NCBI RefSeq assembly: GCF_023336755.1
Contig: NZ_JALZWP010000007.1
Coordinates: forward strand, 124,001 to 188,000
Source of the DNA: Roseinatronobacter domitianus
GTDB lineage: Bacteria; Pseudomonadota; Alphaproteobacteria; Rhodobacterales; Rhodobacteraceae
Reading direction: 5' to 3'
Length of the DNA stretch: 64,000 nt
In this document: positions 39,032-48,409 of the stretch, one piece after another
Position numbering within the stretch: position 1 is the stretch's first letter
Layout of the letters: the number at the start of each line of letters is the position of its first letter
Translations under genes and position numbers: made by a program
Notes under the pieces: model-generated
What the model saw: the letters and a program-made list of their open reading frames with translations, nothing else
The model's database searches: none
Told to the model about the DNA's origin: nothing

Positions 39032-40738
39032 TTAGAGGTTCTCTGCGGCGTCCGGGATCAGCCCGTCACGCTTGCCCTTACGCTGCTGGTCCCAGTCTTC
39101 GGGTTTCGGCAGCTGCTCGAACGTGTGCTCGGGCGGTGGCGAGGGCAGGGTCCATTCCAGCGTGTCCGCATGCTCGTTCCAGTAGTTGTTCTGGGTGATG
39201 CGGGCACCATGGCGCAGCGTGTAATACATCACGCCGATGAAGAAGAGGAATGACCCGAAGCTGATGAACGCACCAATCGAGCTGACATAGTTCCACAGCG
39301 CAAAGGCTTCCGGGTAGTCGATATACCGGCGTGGCATGCCCTGACGACCCAGGAAGTGCTGCGGGAAGAAGGTCAGGTTTGCGCCGATGAACATTGTCCA
39401 GAAATGCAGCTTGCCAGCCCATTCCGGGTATTGCCGCCCCGACATTTTCCCAATCCAGAAGTAGATGCCCGCAAACAGCGCGAAGACAGCGCCCAGTGAC
39501 ATTACGTAATGGAAATGCGCCACGACGTAGTAGGTGTCGTGATAGACGCGGTCGATAGGTGCTTGGCTTAGCACCACGCCGGTCACGCCGCCCACGGTGA
39601 ACAAGAACAGGAACCCGAACGCCCAAAGCATCGGGGTTTCGAAGCTGACAGAGCCTTTCCACATGGTCGCGATCCAGGAGAAGATCTTGATCCCCGTAGG
39701 CACCGCAATCGTCATGGTCGCCAGCATGAAGTAGGTCTGCTGCGACAGCGACATGCCCACGGTATACATGTGGTGCGCCCAGACGATGAAGCCCAGAACA
39801 CCAATTGCGATCATGGCCCAGACCATCGGCATATAGCCAAAGACCGGCTTGCGCGAGAAGGTCGCAATGACATGGCTGATAATGCCAAAGCCCGGCAGGA
39901 TGATGATATACACTTCCGGATGGCCAAAGAACCACAGGATGTGCTGATACAGCACCGGATCGCCACCGCCCGACGGGTCGAAGAAGGTGGTGCCGAAGTT
40001 ACGGTCGGTCAGCAGCATGGTGATGGCACCGGCCAGAACCGGCAGGGCCAGCAGGATCATCCACGCGGTGATGAAGATCGACCACGCGAATAGCGGCACT
40101 TTGAACAGGGTCATCCCCGGCGCGCGCATGTTCAGGAACGTGGTGATGATGTTGATCGCGCCCAAGATGGACGAGGCACCCGACACGTGGACCGCGAAGA
40201 TCGCGAGATCCATCGAGTAGCCTGCTTCATTGGTCGACAGCGGCGGATATAGAACCCAGCCCACGCCAGAGCCAAGCTGGCCATTGCCGCCGGGCGACAG
40301 GACCGAGGCCACGGCCAAGGCGGAACCAGCAACGAACAGCCAGTAAGACAGGTTGTTCAGACGCGGGAATGCCATGTCCGGCGCGCCGATCTGCAAGGGC
40401 ATGAAGTAGTTGCCAAACCCACCGAACAGCGCCGGAATCAGCACGAAGAACATCATCAGGATGCCATGCGCCGTAATCAGCACGTTCCAGATATGCCCGT
40501 TCGGGGTGCAATCGCTTTGTGCGGTAAAGCTTGCGCCTTCCATGCACATGTATTGCACGCCCGGTTCCATCAGCTCCATGCGCATGTAGACCGTAAAGGC
40601 TACCGCGATGAACCCGACAATGCCGGACGTGAACAGGTAAAGGATACCGATATCCTTGTGATTGGTAGACATGAACCACCGGGTGAAGAACCCGCGAGGG
40701 TCCTCGTGCCCATGGTCATGGGTGGCTGCGTCGGCCAT
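39032..40738 (-). CDS. ctaD: cytochrome c oxidase subunit I (aa3 type)
   Basis: Catalytic subunit with haem a, haem a3 and CuB in the inner membrane. It has 568 residues and twelve helices. The Cu/haem ligands are visible: [16 protein letters not shown] (His-Pro-Glu-Val-Tyr crosslink region), WAHHMYTVG, and [10 protein letters not shown] near 400 (the a and a3 histidines). The N-terminus [14 protein letters not shown] is typical. No ctaC or ctaE is adjacent. The region upstream has an FNR-type box. Confidence 0.97.
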   Translation of the reverse strand: MADAATHDHGHEDPRGFFTRWFMSTNHKDIGILYLFTSGIVGFIAVAFTVYMRMELMEPGVQYMCMEGASFTAQSDCTPNGHIWNVLITAHGILMMFFVLIPALFGGFGNYFMPLQIGAPDMAFPRLNNLSYWLFVAGSALAVASVLSPGGNGQLGSGVGWVLYPPLSTNEAGYSMDLAIFAVHVSGASSILGAINIITTFLNMRAPGMTLFKVPLFAWSIFITAWMILLALPVLAGAITMLLTDRNFGTTFFDPSGGGDPVLYQHILWFFGHPEVYIIILPGFGIISHVIATFSRKPVFGYMPMVWAMIAIGVLGFIVWAHHMYTVGMSLSQQTYFMLATMTIAVPTGIKIFSWIATMWKGSVSFETPMLWAFGFLFLFTVGGVTGVVLSQAPIDRVYHDTYYVVAHFHYVMSLGAVFALFAGIYFWIGKMSGRQYPEWAGKLHFWTMFIGANLTFFPQHFLGRQGMPRRYIDYPEAFALWNYVSSIGAFISFGSFLFFIGVMYYTLRHGARITQNNYWNEHADTLEWTLPSPPPEHTFEQLPKPEDWDQQRKGKRDGLIPDAAENL

Positions 40739-40918
40739 TGGCTACTCCAGTTCCCGTTTCCTGCCGCGCTTGGTGGCGGCTGATTGCAGGTGCACTCGGC
40801 CAGTGCCGCGCGCCCGATTCCGTTGCGTGCACGCCAAAACGGCATGGCACGGCATACTCTGCTTTTAGAATGTCTGTTTTCATGTGGCAACGCGCGATGT
40901 GCCGCATATTCAATTTTT

Positions 40919-40932
40919 TTGATCTACATCAA
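40919..40932. promoter_or_regulatory. FNR/FnrL-type binding box upstream of ctaD
   Basis: TTGATCTACATCAA is a perfect match to the FNR consensus TTGAT-N4-ATCAA. It is centred about 187 bp upstream of the ctaD start and is embedded in an AT-rich stretch. Which gene it controls is not proven; ctaD is the only gene reading away from it nearby. Confidence 0.7.
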
Positions 40933-41016
40933 GGTGCAGCCGTTACAAATGCATAAGCGCGCCGGTTTGGGCGCGCTTGGTGGTGTTGTGGGGGCTGTCG
41001 GGGCGTAGGCTTGAAG

Positions 41017-41658
41017 TCAGTAAACTTGGATACCGTGGATATAAGCGCCAACATTGTTTGCAGGCCCGGTGCCTTGCAGAACCAGTTCGTTGCTGCCGTT
41101 GCCAGAGCCTTCGACAAAATCAAACGAATAGCTTTCCAAGGACGCGCCAGGATCAACACTTCCGACCAATTCGCCGCCGAAGTAGACGTCAACGCCGTTG
41201 TTGCCATGTATATCGGCCGCGTTGAAGGTGACACTATGCGTGCCGCTCGGTGTCATGTTGTCCAGCACACGTGCGATGCCCAGGTTTCCGGGGGACGCAT
41301 CCATATCCAGCATGTTACCGCCGTCCGGGCTGGTGACGCCGCCATAGCCAGATCTTATGATTTCGAAGTTTTGTTGCATACCATCGGCCGTCCAGCCGGC
41401 ATAAGACCCGACGGCGCGCCACCCCCAACCGGTTGTTGCCAGCCCGTCAATGTCATCAAAGCTTAACGTGGCCAAGGCTGCCCCCGCGACATGTGCATTG
41501 GTCAGCGCGGCCTGAATGGACGCTCCCAAAGACCCGGTTCCGCTGCTCACCGCCGCGGCGGAAGCAATCCCAAGGCCGACCACGGCCGCAGTCATAACGG
41601 TCCAGTCCACTGTGACGGCGCCACATTCTGATTTTGAAAATTCCAATAATCTGTTCAT
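41017..41658 (-). CDS. Flp-pilin-like anchored protein with a C-terminal beta domain
   Basis: The frame runs further upstream, but ATG 41658 with AGGA nine bases before it gives 213 residues and a sensible N-terminus. Residues 1-40 (ECGAVTVDWTVMTAAVVGLG) look like the class III signal and single helix of Flp/TadE-type pseudopilins. The remainder (about 65-213) is a beta-rich domain with DGGNMLDMD, GNNGVDVYFGGELVG and a final AYIHGIQV strand, reminiscent of lectin-like or choice-of-anchor jelly-roll domains. No tad assembly genes are adjacent. A surface adhesin role is inferred only. Confidence 0.6.
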   Translation of the reverse strand: MNRLLEFSKSECGAVTVDWTVMTAAVVGLGIASAAAVSSGTGSLGASIQAALTNAHVAGAALATLSFDDIDGLATTGWGWRAVGSYAGWTADGMQQNFEIIRSGYGGVTSPDGGNMLDMDASPGNLGIARVLDNMTPSGTHSVTFNAADIHGNNGVDVYFGGELVGSVDPGASLESYSFDFVEGSGNGSNELVLQGTGPANNVGAYIHGIQVY

Positions 41659-41980
41659 TGGCTGGTTTCCTAGCGATCGGATTATGTATCTTGCACGCAG
41701 AAGATGATGAATATTGGTCAAGAATGTGGTGATTATGGGTTCATCTGTATCGGATGTCTGGGCATACAGCGTCTCGGTTGGTTACATCTGGTCGGGGTGC
41801 AAGGTCTTGAGCACGCAACCTGCGCGCGAGGGTCTGATTACGGCAATTGCCGCCCAGATAGACGAGCGCCCCGCAGGGTCCGTAAAGGACCTGGCATCAA
41901 ACATGCCTCATGCGGCTTGCCTAAAGCATTGGTTGCTTGATGGCGAGCATAGGCCCACAGGCAAGCAGCCCTGAACGCAC
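41659..41980. other. intergenic stretch, no features seen
   Basis: This 322-bp interval between the Flp-like gene and lipB has no convincing coding frame, RNA gene or repeat. It should hold the promoter of the Flp-like gene, but I could not pick hexamers confidently. Confidence 0.5.
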
Positions 41981-42658
41981 TCAACCGTTTTTAACACATG
42001 TTTCGGGCGCAAGGGCGAAGGTGCCCGCAAAGCTGCGCCGGAGCGCGGCGTCAAGATCATCCATCGTCACTGGCAAGCCCAGATCCACAAGGCTGGTCAC
42101 GCCATGGCCCCGTATGCCGCAAGGAACGATCCCGTCAAAATGCGACAGGTCCGGTTCGACATTGATCGAAATGCCGTGAAAGCTGACCCAGCGCCGCAGC
42201 CGAATGCCGATCGCGGCGATCTTGTCCTCGCGCGCGCTGCCGTTGGGCAGGGAGGGCTTCTCGGGTCGCTCTATCCAGACACCGACGCGACCGGGGCGGA
42301 TATGCCCGGTCAGGCCGAATTCGGCCAGTGTGGCAATGACCCAGGCTTCCAGATCACGCACGAAGCAGCGCACATCGCGCCCGCGCTTGCCCACATCCAG
42401 CATCACATATACCACGCGTTGACCGGGGCCGTGATAGGTGTATTGCCCGCCGCGCTTGGACGGGTAGACCGGGAAACGGTCGGGCTGGGTCAGGTCTTGG
42501 GGGCGGGCCGAGGTGCCAGCGGTGTAAAGGGGCGGGTGTTCGACAAGCCAGATGCACTCCTCTGCCGCGCCGCGCGCGATGGCTTCGGCGCGCGCCTCCA
42601 TGAAAGCGCAGGCTTCGGCATAATCGGTCAGCCCGTCCGACGTGATCCAGTCCACCAT
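41981..42658 (-). CDS. lipB: octanoyltransferase LipB
   Basis: Transfers octanoyl from acyl carrier protein to lipoyl domains in the first step of lipoate biosynthesis. It has 225 residues. Family blocks are present: [17 protein letters not shown] near 75, the lysine of [18 protein letters not shown] near 150, and the [17 protein letters not shown] segment with the active-site Cys. The start ATG 42658 gives the normal length. The LytTR gene ends 5 bp upstream on the same strand. Confidence 0.95.
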   Translation of the reverse strand: MVDWITSDGLTDYAEACAFMEARAEAIARGAAEECIWLVEHPPLYTAGTSARPQDLTQPDRFPVYPSKRGGQYTYHGPGQRVVYVMLDVGKRGRDVRCFVRDLEAWVIATLAEFGLTGHIRPGRVGVWIERPEKPSLPNGSAREDKIAAIGIRLRRWVSFHGISINVEPDLSHFDGIVPCGIRGHGVTSLVDLGLPVTMDDLDAALRRSFAGTFALAPETCVKNG

Positions 42659-42662
42659 TGCG

Positions 42663-43433
42663 CTACCGGGGCAGAAGCCCCGCCTCCTTCACCTTGGGCA
42701 GATTGGCGCGGCTGACCGGGATTTCCGCGCCAGAGCTCAGCGTCAGGATGGCCCGGTCACCATCTCGCCGGGCGGCGCGCACCGCGTTGAACGCCACCCA
42801 ATGCGAGCGATGCACCTGCGCCCCCGGCACATTGCCGGTCTCTTTCATGGCATCGGATAAGCGCATGAGCACCATGTCTGTCCCTTTCGCGGTATGCACC
42901 CGCACATAATGGTCCTCTACCGACAGGGCCAGAAGCGCCCCGCGTTTTTCCAGCGGCACGCGCTGCAAAATCGTGGGTGGCGTTGGCTGTGCGGGGGCAA
43001 CGCCCGTTTGCTGGCGGATGATATAGGCGATGGCCAGTGTCACCACCATGCCAACCCCTGCCACGTTCAGAATGAACCCCGGCAGCACACCCGGATCGGG
43101 CACAAAGCCCAGCGCGACTGCATTCACCACCAAGACAACACCAGCGACCGCCAAACCAGCCGCCACCCCCGCCACTCCCATACGCAGCGCAAACGGCCAA
43201 GACGGCAGCAAGGCGCGCAGCATCGTCACTGTCAGGCTGCCCGTGCCATAGGTCGCCGGCACGATCAGCGCCCAATAGCCAAGCCGTGGCAGGGGGCGCA
43301 GCAGGTCAGATGTGCCATAGGGGCCGACCAGAGCCAGAATCAGGGCGACCGCCCCCATCGCCACCAGCGTGGCCGGGTGGCGGATATGGTCGCGCCATTC
43401 ACGAAGCGCGGATTGCGGGCCTGCGTCACTCAC
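42663..43433 (-). CDS. membrane-bound LytTR-type transcriptional regulator
   Basis: From GTG 43433 (AAGGA upstream) it has 256 residues. Four membrane helices occupy about 20-140 ([18 protein letters not shown] and later [18 protein letters not shown]). The C-terminal 100 residues form a LytTR DNA-binding domain: [19 protein letters not shown], then [17 protein letters not shown] and the final [17 protein letters not shown]. Such one-component membrane LytTR proteins are common in Rhodobacterales. The target is unknown. A longer upstream frame exists but lacks coding character. Confidence 0.85.
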   Translation of the reverse strand: MSDAGPQSALREWRDHIRHPATLVAMGAVALILALVGPYGTSDLLRPLPRLGYWALIVPATYGTGSLTVTMLRALLPSWPFALRMGVAGVAAGLAVAGVVLVVNAVALGFVPDPGVLPGFILNVAGVGMVVTLAIAYIIRQQTGVAPAQPTPPTILQRVPLEKRGALLALSVEDHYVRVHTAKGTDMVLMRLSDAMKETGNVPGAQVHRSHWVAFNAVRAARRDGDRAILTLSSGAEIPVSRANLPKVKEAGLLPR

Positions 43434-43547
43434 GTAGCGATCCTTGCGGTTGCCGAATGCGGGCTGTCTTGGGGGGCACCGGTTTGGCAGGTCATAGCCC
43501 AGCGAAACCCAAACGCCAATTCCCAACACATTACGACGGAGATCCAA

Positions 43548-44057
43548 ATGACCTTGGCCCCCATTTTGAACGCCGCGCCTATCATCCAGATTCATGTTGC
43601 CGCCGCTGTCATCGGCATCCTGATTGGCCCGCTGGCGCTGTATTGGCGGCAGGGCACACGGCTGCATAAGACTGCGGGGTATATCTGGGTCAGCACCATG
43701 GCCGTCCTTGCGCTGTCATCTTTCGGGATTCACAGTTTCGCGGTGATCGGGCCTTTCAGCCCGTTGCACGGGCTTGCGCTATTCACCCTGTGGTCGCTTT
43801 ACGAAGGTGTCCGTCGCGCGCGGGCTGGGGAAATCGCGATCCATCGGCGTGTGTTCCGCAGTCTTTACTGGTTGGGCGTCATGGTCGCAGGCCTGTTCAA
43901 CTTTCTGCCCGGCCGCGTCATTAACCGCACAGTAATACCAGAGACGCCAGAGTTGGGGTATGTCCTGATTGCGTTTGGGTTGGGCATTGCCATGTTCCTT
44001 GTGTTGCGCCCATGGCTGCAAGCCTTTTGGCGGCGCTACGCGTTGCGGACGCAATAA
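43548..44057 (+). CDS. DUF2306-like integral membrane protein
   Basis: A 169-residue protein with four to five membrane helices. The start ATG 43548 has GGAGA upstream; the much longer frame reaching back to 42894 is antisense to the LytTR gene. Blocks such as IIQIHVAAAVIGILIGPLAL, WRQGTRLHKTAGYIWV and a histidine-rich IHSFAVIG fit the DUF2306/YozB type of small membrane proteins. The conserved histidines could bind a cofactor, but this is not shown. It is divergent from the LytTR regulator, which may control it. Confidence 0.7.
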   Translation: MTLAPILNAAPIIQIHVAAAVIGILIGPLALYWRQGTRLHKTAGYIWVSTMAVLALSSFGIHSFAVIGPFSPLHGLALFTLWSLYEGVRRARAGEIAIHRRVFRSLYWLGVMVAGLFNFLPGRVINRTVIPETPELGYVLIAFGLGIAMFLVLRPWLQAFWRRYALRTQ

Positions 44058-44138
44058 CGCTCACATGCGCTGAACTTTTCGTTACCTGCCCCATGCAACC
44101 TAGGGTATCCTTCAAGAATCAATTGCGGGAGAATCCAT

Positions 44139-45779
44139 ATGATCGGAAAATTCAGTTTGGCGGCGGTCCTGTCGCTCAGCGTGGCCGCTTTCCCGATAGA
44201 GCAGGCGCGCGCGCAGGACGGGCTTGTCGGCGGCATTATTGGCGGCATCATTGGCGGTGCCATAGCGAACGGACAACGCTCATCGCAGCCGCGCACGCAA
44301 CGGGTGGTGCGCTCTGCGCCTGCGGTCAGTTCAGCGCAGCGCGAGCAGAACCGTTCAGTGCAGACCGCGCTGAACCATTTTGGCTGGAATGTCGGCGGTG
44401 CGGATGGCGTTCTGGGCCGTAAATCGCGCGAAGGAATTACCCAGTATCAGGTGTTCAGCGGCTTTGCAGGCACTGGCACGCTGACGGATTTCGAGCGCAA
44501 TATTCTTGTGACGGCACATCAGCGCGCGATCATGGGCGGGCCGCAAGTGGCGCAGACCGTCTCGACCCATCCGCAAGGCATGCGCGGGTTGATCCTTGTG
44601 GTCCGCGACGAGTTCTCTGGCCGCAGCCCGGCGCGCAGCGCGGGTAATTATGGCCTGCCTGCTCTGGTCGCCTCGGCGGTGGATGAAATCGCGGCGTCGT
44701 CAGACCCGAATGCCGAACAATTGGTGCAACGCGCGGGCTTCATACAACTGGCCGATATGAATGGCGACGGGCGGACGGATTATATCCTTGATACCTCTGT
44801 AACCGGCTCCGCCTTCTGGTGCTCTGCGCAGGCCTGCACGGTGCAAGCCTTCCTGTCCACACCCGACGGCTATGTGCGCAACGACTTTCAGGCGTTCAAC
44901 GTGACCCCGGCCATGTTCTTTTGTACGCGCGGCACCTGCGAACTGGACAAATCCGAGGCGCCGGTCAGCGTTGCGGCCCCCGGCGCATCTGTGCCACAAT
45001 CTTCGCCCACGACCGAAGTGGCCTTGTCGGTCCCTTCGGCGCAACCCGCAGCGCGCAACCCTGGGGCCACGGCCAGCGCACCTGCCGCACCCGCCATCCC
45101 GAATTTTTTTGGCGGTGGTCAGGCTACGCGGTCGCTTGCGTCGCATTGCAACAAGGTCAATCTGCTGACCAACGCCAATGGTGGGTTCACCACATTGGAC
45201 ACCATGAATGACCGTGCCATTGTCATCGCGGAACAATTCTGCCTAGCGCGCACCTATGCCATGGCTGATGGCGAGACGCTGATCGCCAAGGTGCAGGGCG
45301 CGACCCCGGACCAGATCGCGGCGCAATGCGCGGGCTTTGCGCCCAGCCTTCAGCCGCATGTCAGCGCGTTGTCGGTCAAGCCGCGTGACGAGGTGATGCG
45401 CGATGTCGGGAGTTTCATTTTGCAAACCGGCATGAACCCCGAACAGCTTGGCGCAACCGCCCGGATTTGTCTGGCCGTTGGCTACAAGCAGGACGACATG
45501 GTGCTGGCGATCGGGTCCGGTTTGTTGCTGGTGGCGATGGGCGAGCGCGCCTATGGCGAGTTGATGGGGCACCATCTGACAGAAGGCTTCGGCGCGTCGC
45601 AGCGCGATGATCTGTCGCTGGCATGGTATGAACACGGGCTGGACCCCGCGAAAACCGCCGTATTCGCGCCCATGCAGCCCGAACGCGACGAGTTGCTGCG
45701 CGCAGCGGTCTTTGACGAAGGCATCGCCGACGGCACGGAAAAGGCCACTGTGACCTTGCCCGTGTTCAGCCTGCAATAA
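44139..45779 (+). CDS. exported peptidoglycan-binding domain protein
   Basis: A 546-residue protein with a signal peptide (1-25, cleaved near ARAQ), a glycine zipper (GLVGGIIGGIIGGAIANG) just after it, and a PG_binding_1 domain at about 70-120 (VQTALNHFGWNVGGADGVLG). The middle resembles a beta domain with ADMNGDGRTDYILD; an Ala/Pro linker follows at about 290-325, and the C-terminus is a helical domain. The glycine zipper suggests outer-membrane contact. The function is not known. It ends in a strong terminator. Confidence 0.78.
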   Translation: MIGKFSLAAVLSLSVAAFPIEQARAQDGLVGGIIGGIIGGAIANGQRSSQPRTQRVVRSAPAVSSAQREQNRSVQTALNHFGWNVGGADGVLGRKSREGITQYQVFSGFAGTGTLTDFERNILVTAHQRAIMGGPQVAQTVSTHPQGMRGLILVVRDEFSGRSPARSAGNYGLPALVASAVDEIAASSDPNAEQLVQRAGFIQLADMNGDGRTDYILDTSVTGSAFWCSAQACTVQAFLSTPDGYVRNDFQAFNVTPAMFFCTRGTCELDKSEAPVSVAAPGASVPQSSPTTEVALSVPSAQPAARNPGATASAPAAPAIPNFFGGGQATRSLASHCNKVNLLTNANGGFTTLDTMNDRAIVIAEQFCLARTYAMADGETLIAKVQGATPDQIAAQCAGFAPSLQPHVSALSVKPRDEVMRDVGSFILQTGMNPEQLGATARICLAVGYKQDDMVLAIGSGLLLVAMGERAYGELMGHHLTEGFGASQRDDLSLAWYEHGLDPAKTAVFAPMQPERDELLRAAVFDEGIADGTEKATVTLPVFSLQ

Positions 45780-45819
45780 GGCATTGCGCTTCAACGTGCG
45801 ATCCGAAGAATGACATCAG

Positions 45820-45847
45820 GCGCGCCCCGGTCCGGGGCGCGCTTTTT
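45820..45847 (+). terminator. Rho-independent terminator
   Basis: GCGCGCCCC at 45820-45828 pairs perfectly with 45834-45842 across a 5-base loop, and TTTTT follows at once. It closes the preceding peptidoglycan-binding gene. Confidence 0.92.
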
Positions 45848-45929
45848 GCCAGGTTGCCTTGCCCAAGGCACCTTTTTGCTCTTTTCAACGCGCGATGAAA
45901 TGAGTATCAGGCCCGCATACCAACCACGT

Positions 45930-46016
45930 GCGGTCGTGGCGGAATTGGTAGACGCGCAGCGTTGAGGTCGCTGTGGGGTAACTCCCGTGGAAGTTCGAGT
46001 CTTCTCGACCGCACCA
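45930..46016 (+). tRNA. tRNA-Leu (GAG)
   Basis: 87 bases including an encoded CCA. The acceptor stem GCGGTCG pairs with CGACCGC. The D arm (GGCGGAATTGGTAGAC) and T arm (GTTCGAGTC) are canonical, and a class II variable arm (GTGGGGTAACTCCCGT) is present. The anticodon loop TTGAGGT gives anticodon GAG, reading CUC/CUU leucine codons. Confidence 0.96.
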
Positions 46017-46101
46017 TTTTTTCTGACATACAGTCCTTCAATGGTCCTGCACATGCAGCGATCAGCCGTGGCGTTGGTCTGTTCCCCGTGCATTCTGCAT
46101 G

Positions 46102-46127
46102 AAAAAAGGCGCGTCGTCTGACGCGCC
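46102..46127 (-). terminator. terminator of the polyamine transporter operon
   Basis: GGCGCGTC at 46108-46115 pairs with 46120-46127. Read on the minus strand the stem is followed by six T residues (A run 46102-46107). It lies 27 bp beyond the last permease gene and also separates that operon from the tRNA gene. Confidence 0.9.
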
Positions 46128-46153
46128 TTTGTGTTTGTGTCGCTGACCTTGCG

Positions 46154-47005
46154 TTACTGCGGTGACAACCCGCGCATCCGCTCGCCCCGGCGGCGCAACA
46201 GTTCCACCACCGTCAGAAGCGCGACAGAGATCAACACAAGGATCGTTGCCACCGCAAGGATCGTCGGGCTGATATCCTCGCGAATACCTGACCACATCTC
46301 GCGCGGGATGGTGCGCTGTTCCACGCCTGCCACGAACAGCACCACGACGATCTCATCGAAGGATGTGATGAAGGCGAAGAGCGCGCCCGAAATCACACCG
46401 GGCAGAATAAGCGGCATGGTGATTTTGAAGAAGTTGGTGGTAGGCGAGGCGCCCAGATTGGCCGCTGCGCGAGTCAGCGACTGGTCAAAGCCCACAAGCG
46501 TAGCGGTCACTGTGATGACCACGAACGGGGTGCCCAAAGCCGCATGCGCAAGCACTACGCCGAAAAAGGTCTGCGCGATGTTGATTTGCGAGAAGAAGAA
46601 GAACATCCCCGCAGCCGAGATGATGAGCGGAACAATCATGGGTGAAATCAGGATGCCCATGATTAACCCCTTGGCGGGCATTTCGGCGCGCGACAGGCCC
46701 AATGCAGCCAAAGTGCCCAGCGTGGTCGACAAGATTGTCGCCGCGATCCCGATGACAAAGGAATTGCGGATAGACCGCATCCAACTGTCCGAGCCAAGGA
46801 AGTCCTGATACCAGCGCAGGCTGTAGCCTTCGGGGTTCAAGGTCAGCATTTCACGGGTGAAAGTGAAATAGGGCTGCGCGTTAAAGCTGAGCGGGATCAT
46901 GATGAGGATCGGCGCCAGCAGGAAGAAAAAGATCGCAAAGCAGATTACGCGGAAGGCGTAATGCCAGACCTTGTCCTTGGCGGTATAATAGGCCGGAAGT
47001 GACAT
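46154..47005 (-). CDS. polyamine-type ABC transporter permease, PotC-like
   Basis: Second membrane subunit of the importer, 283 residues and six helices. The EAA loop that contacts the ATPase is visible as TRAAANLGASPTTNFFKITMP at about 195-215. It is the last gene of the operon, 10 bp after the PotB-like permease. The sequence pattern (NPEGYSLRWYQDFLGS) matches PotC-family members. The substrate is probably putrescine or spermidine but could be another cationic amine or related compound. Confidence 0.9.
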   Translation of the reverse strand: MSLPAYYTAKDKVWHYAFRVICFAIFFFLLAPILIMIPLSFNAQPYFTFTREMLTLNPEGYSLRWYQDFLGSDSWMRSIRNSFVIGIAATILSTTLGTLAALGLSRAEMPAKGLIMGILISPMIVPLIISAAGMFFFFSQINIAQTFFGVVLAHAALGTPFVVITVTATLVGFDQSLTRAAANLGASPTTNFFKITMPLILPGVISGALFAFITSFDEIVVVLFVAGVEQRTIPREMWSGIREDISPTILAVATILVLISVALLTVVELLRRRGERMRGLSPQ

Positions 47006-47015
47006 GCGCGCCCCC

Positions 47016-48323
47016 TTATCCGAATTTCAGGCTGTCGGTGCCGACAAGCTTGTTGAACAGCCAATACAGCAGCAGCACACTGACCAGGAGCATAGACCCA
47101 AGCGCCGCAGCCAGACCCCAGTTGAGCGAGGATTGGATATGCCGCGCGATCTCATTCGAGATCATCCGGCCATCCTGACCGCCGACCAGCGCAGGCGTGA
47201 TGTAATAGCCGATCGAGATGATGAAAACGAGCACCCCACCGGCAGCAATGCCCGGCAGCGTTTGCGGGAAATAGACCCTGCGGAACGCAGTCCAAGGCGT
47301 TGCGCCAAGGCTTTTGGCCGCGCGTGTGTAGCTGGGCGGGATGGTTTTCATCACCGAATAGAGCGGCAACACCATGAAGGGCAGCAGGATATGGGTCATC
47401 GCAATGATCGTGCCAGTCTGGTTGTAGATCATACTGAGCCGGTTCTCATCATCGAGTATCCCCAGCCCCACCAATGTATCATTTATCACCCCCTGACCTT
47501 GCAGAAGGACGATCCATGCAGATGTGCGCACCAGGAGCGATGTCCAGAACGGCAGCAGCACCGCGATCATCAACAGGTTGGCCTTACTCATCGGCAGGCT
47601 GGACAGGTAATAGGCGATAGGGAAACCCAAGGCGAAGGTCATGAAGGTGATGACCAAACTCATCGCAAAGGTCCGGCCAAACAGCGCGACATAGATACGC
47701 CGGTTTTCATCGGTGCGCACGATTTCGTTGTTTTCGTTGTATTCAGCATCAACCGCGGCAAGGTAATAGGACGCGGTCAGTGGACGGCCTTCGCGTTCTA
47801 TGATGCGCCAGATTTCGGTGTCGCGCCAAAGCCGGTGCGCATCCATGAAGGCTTCTTTATAGGGCGCCTCGAACTCATCCACATTACGCGATGTGCGCGA
47901 AATCGCACCGCGCGCGGCGGACACCTCGTAGTTCAAACGCACGGCGAGCGGACCGATTTTCTGCTCAAGCCGTGGCAAGTCTTGATCTGCCATCATGTCT
48001 TCGTAAAGCGCGCGATAGACGTCTTCACTGGGCAGTTCTTCGCCATTCCAGTCTTGAAGCGCCTCCAGCGTGCGGGGCAGAGCTTCGACAACGGCCGGGT
48101 TGTCGACCGAGCGCCACATCATCTGCACGATGGGGAAGGCAAAAAAGATCACGATGAAGGCCAGCAGCGGCGCAACCAGGCCAAAGGCGGTCAACTTGCG
48201 GCGGCGGTTTGCACGCTCCAGCGCGGCGCGCAGGGGGCGCCCATCAGATGTCAGCAAGCGACCCTTGCTGTCCGTTTCATTTCCGATTGCGACGTCATTG
48301 CCGGATGCGTCAGACATTGCCAT
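47016..48323 (-). CDS. polyamine-type ABC transporter permease, PotB-like, with large periplasmic insertion
   Basis: A 435-residue permease from ATG 48323 (AAGGA upstream). It is unusually long: after the first helix (about 48-75, LVAPLLAFIVIFFAFPIVQM) there are about 140 residues of charged, helical sequence before the second helix near 215. Typical PotB is about 285 residues. The EAA loop TRAAKSLGATPWTAFRRVYFP is intact near 350, so it should be functional. The insertion faces the periplasm and could contact the binding protein. Such insertions are known among alphaproteobacterial members. Confidence 0.88.
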   Translation of the reverse strand: MAMSDASGNDVAIGNETDSKGRLLTSDGRPLRAALERANRRRKLTAFGLVAPLLAFIVIFFAFPIVQMMWRSVDNPAVVEALPRTLEALQDWNGEELPSEDVYRALYEDMMADQDLPRLEQKIGPLAVRLNYEVSAARGAISRTSRNVDEFEAPYKEAFMDAHRLWRDTEIWRIIEREGRPLTASYYLAAVDAEYNENNEIVRTDENRRIYVALFGRTFAMSLVITFMTFALGFPIAYYLSSLPMSKANLLMIAVLLPFWTSLLVRTSAWIVLLQGQGVINDTLVGLGILDDENRLSMIYNQTGTIIAMTHILLPFMVLPLYSVMKTIPPSYTRAAKSLGATPWTAFRRVYFPQTLPGIAAGGVLVFIISIGYYITPALVGGQDGRMISNEIARHIQSSLNWGLAAALGSMLLVSVLLLYWLFNKLVGTDSLKFG

Positions 48324-48367
48324 GGCTTCATCCTTCGGGGAATTCTTTGGGGTGCCGAACGGCAAGA

Positions 48368-48394
48368 GGGGCGCGCGGATCGTCCGCGCGCCCC
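48368..48394 (-). promoter_or_regulatory. stem-loop between binding-protein and permease genes
   Basis: GGGGCGCGCGGA pairs perfectly over 12 bp across a 3-base loop, located just after the binding-protein stop. No T run follows, so it is more likely an mRNA-stabilising 3' hairpin or attenuator, which raises binding-protein level relative to permeases, than a full terminator. Confidence 0.6.
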
Positions 48395-48409
48395 TGTTGG
48401 TGCCTCAGA

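Noticed and set aside
42894-43547. Long N-terminal extension of the DUF2306-like gene
   Set aside because: It is antisense to the LytTR regulator, and a good ribosome-binding site precedes ATG 43548.
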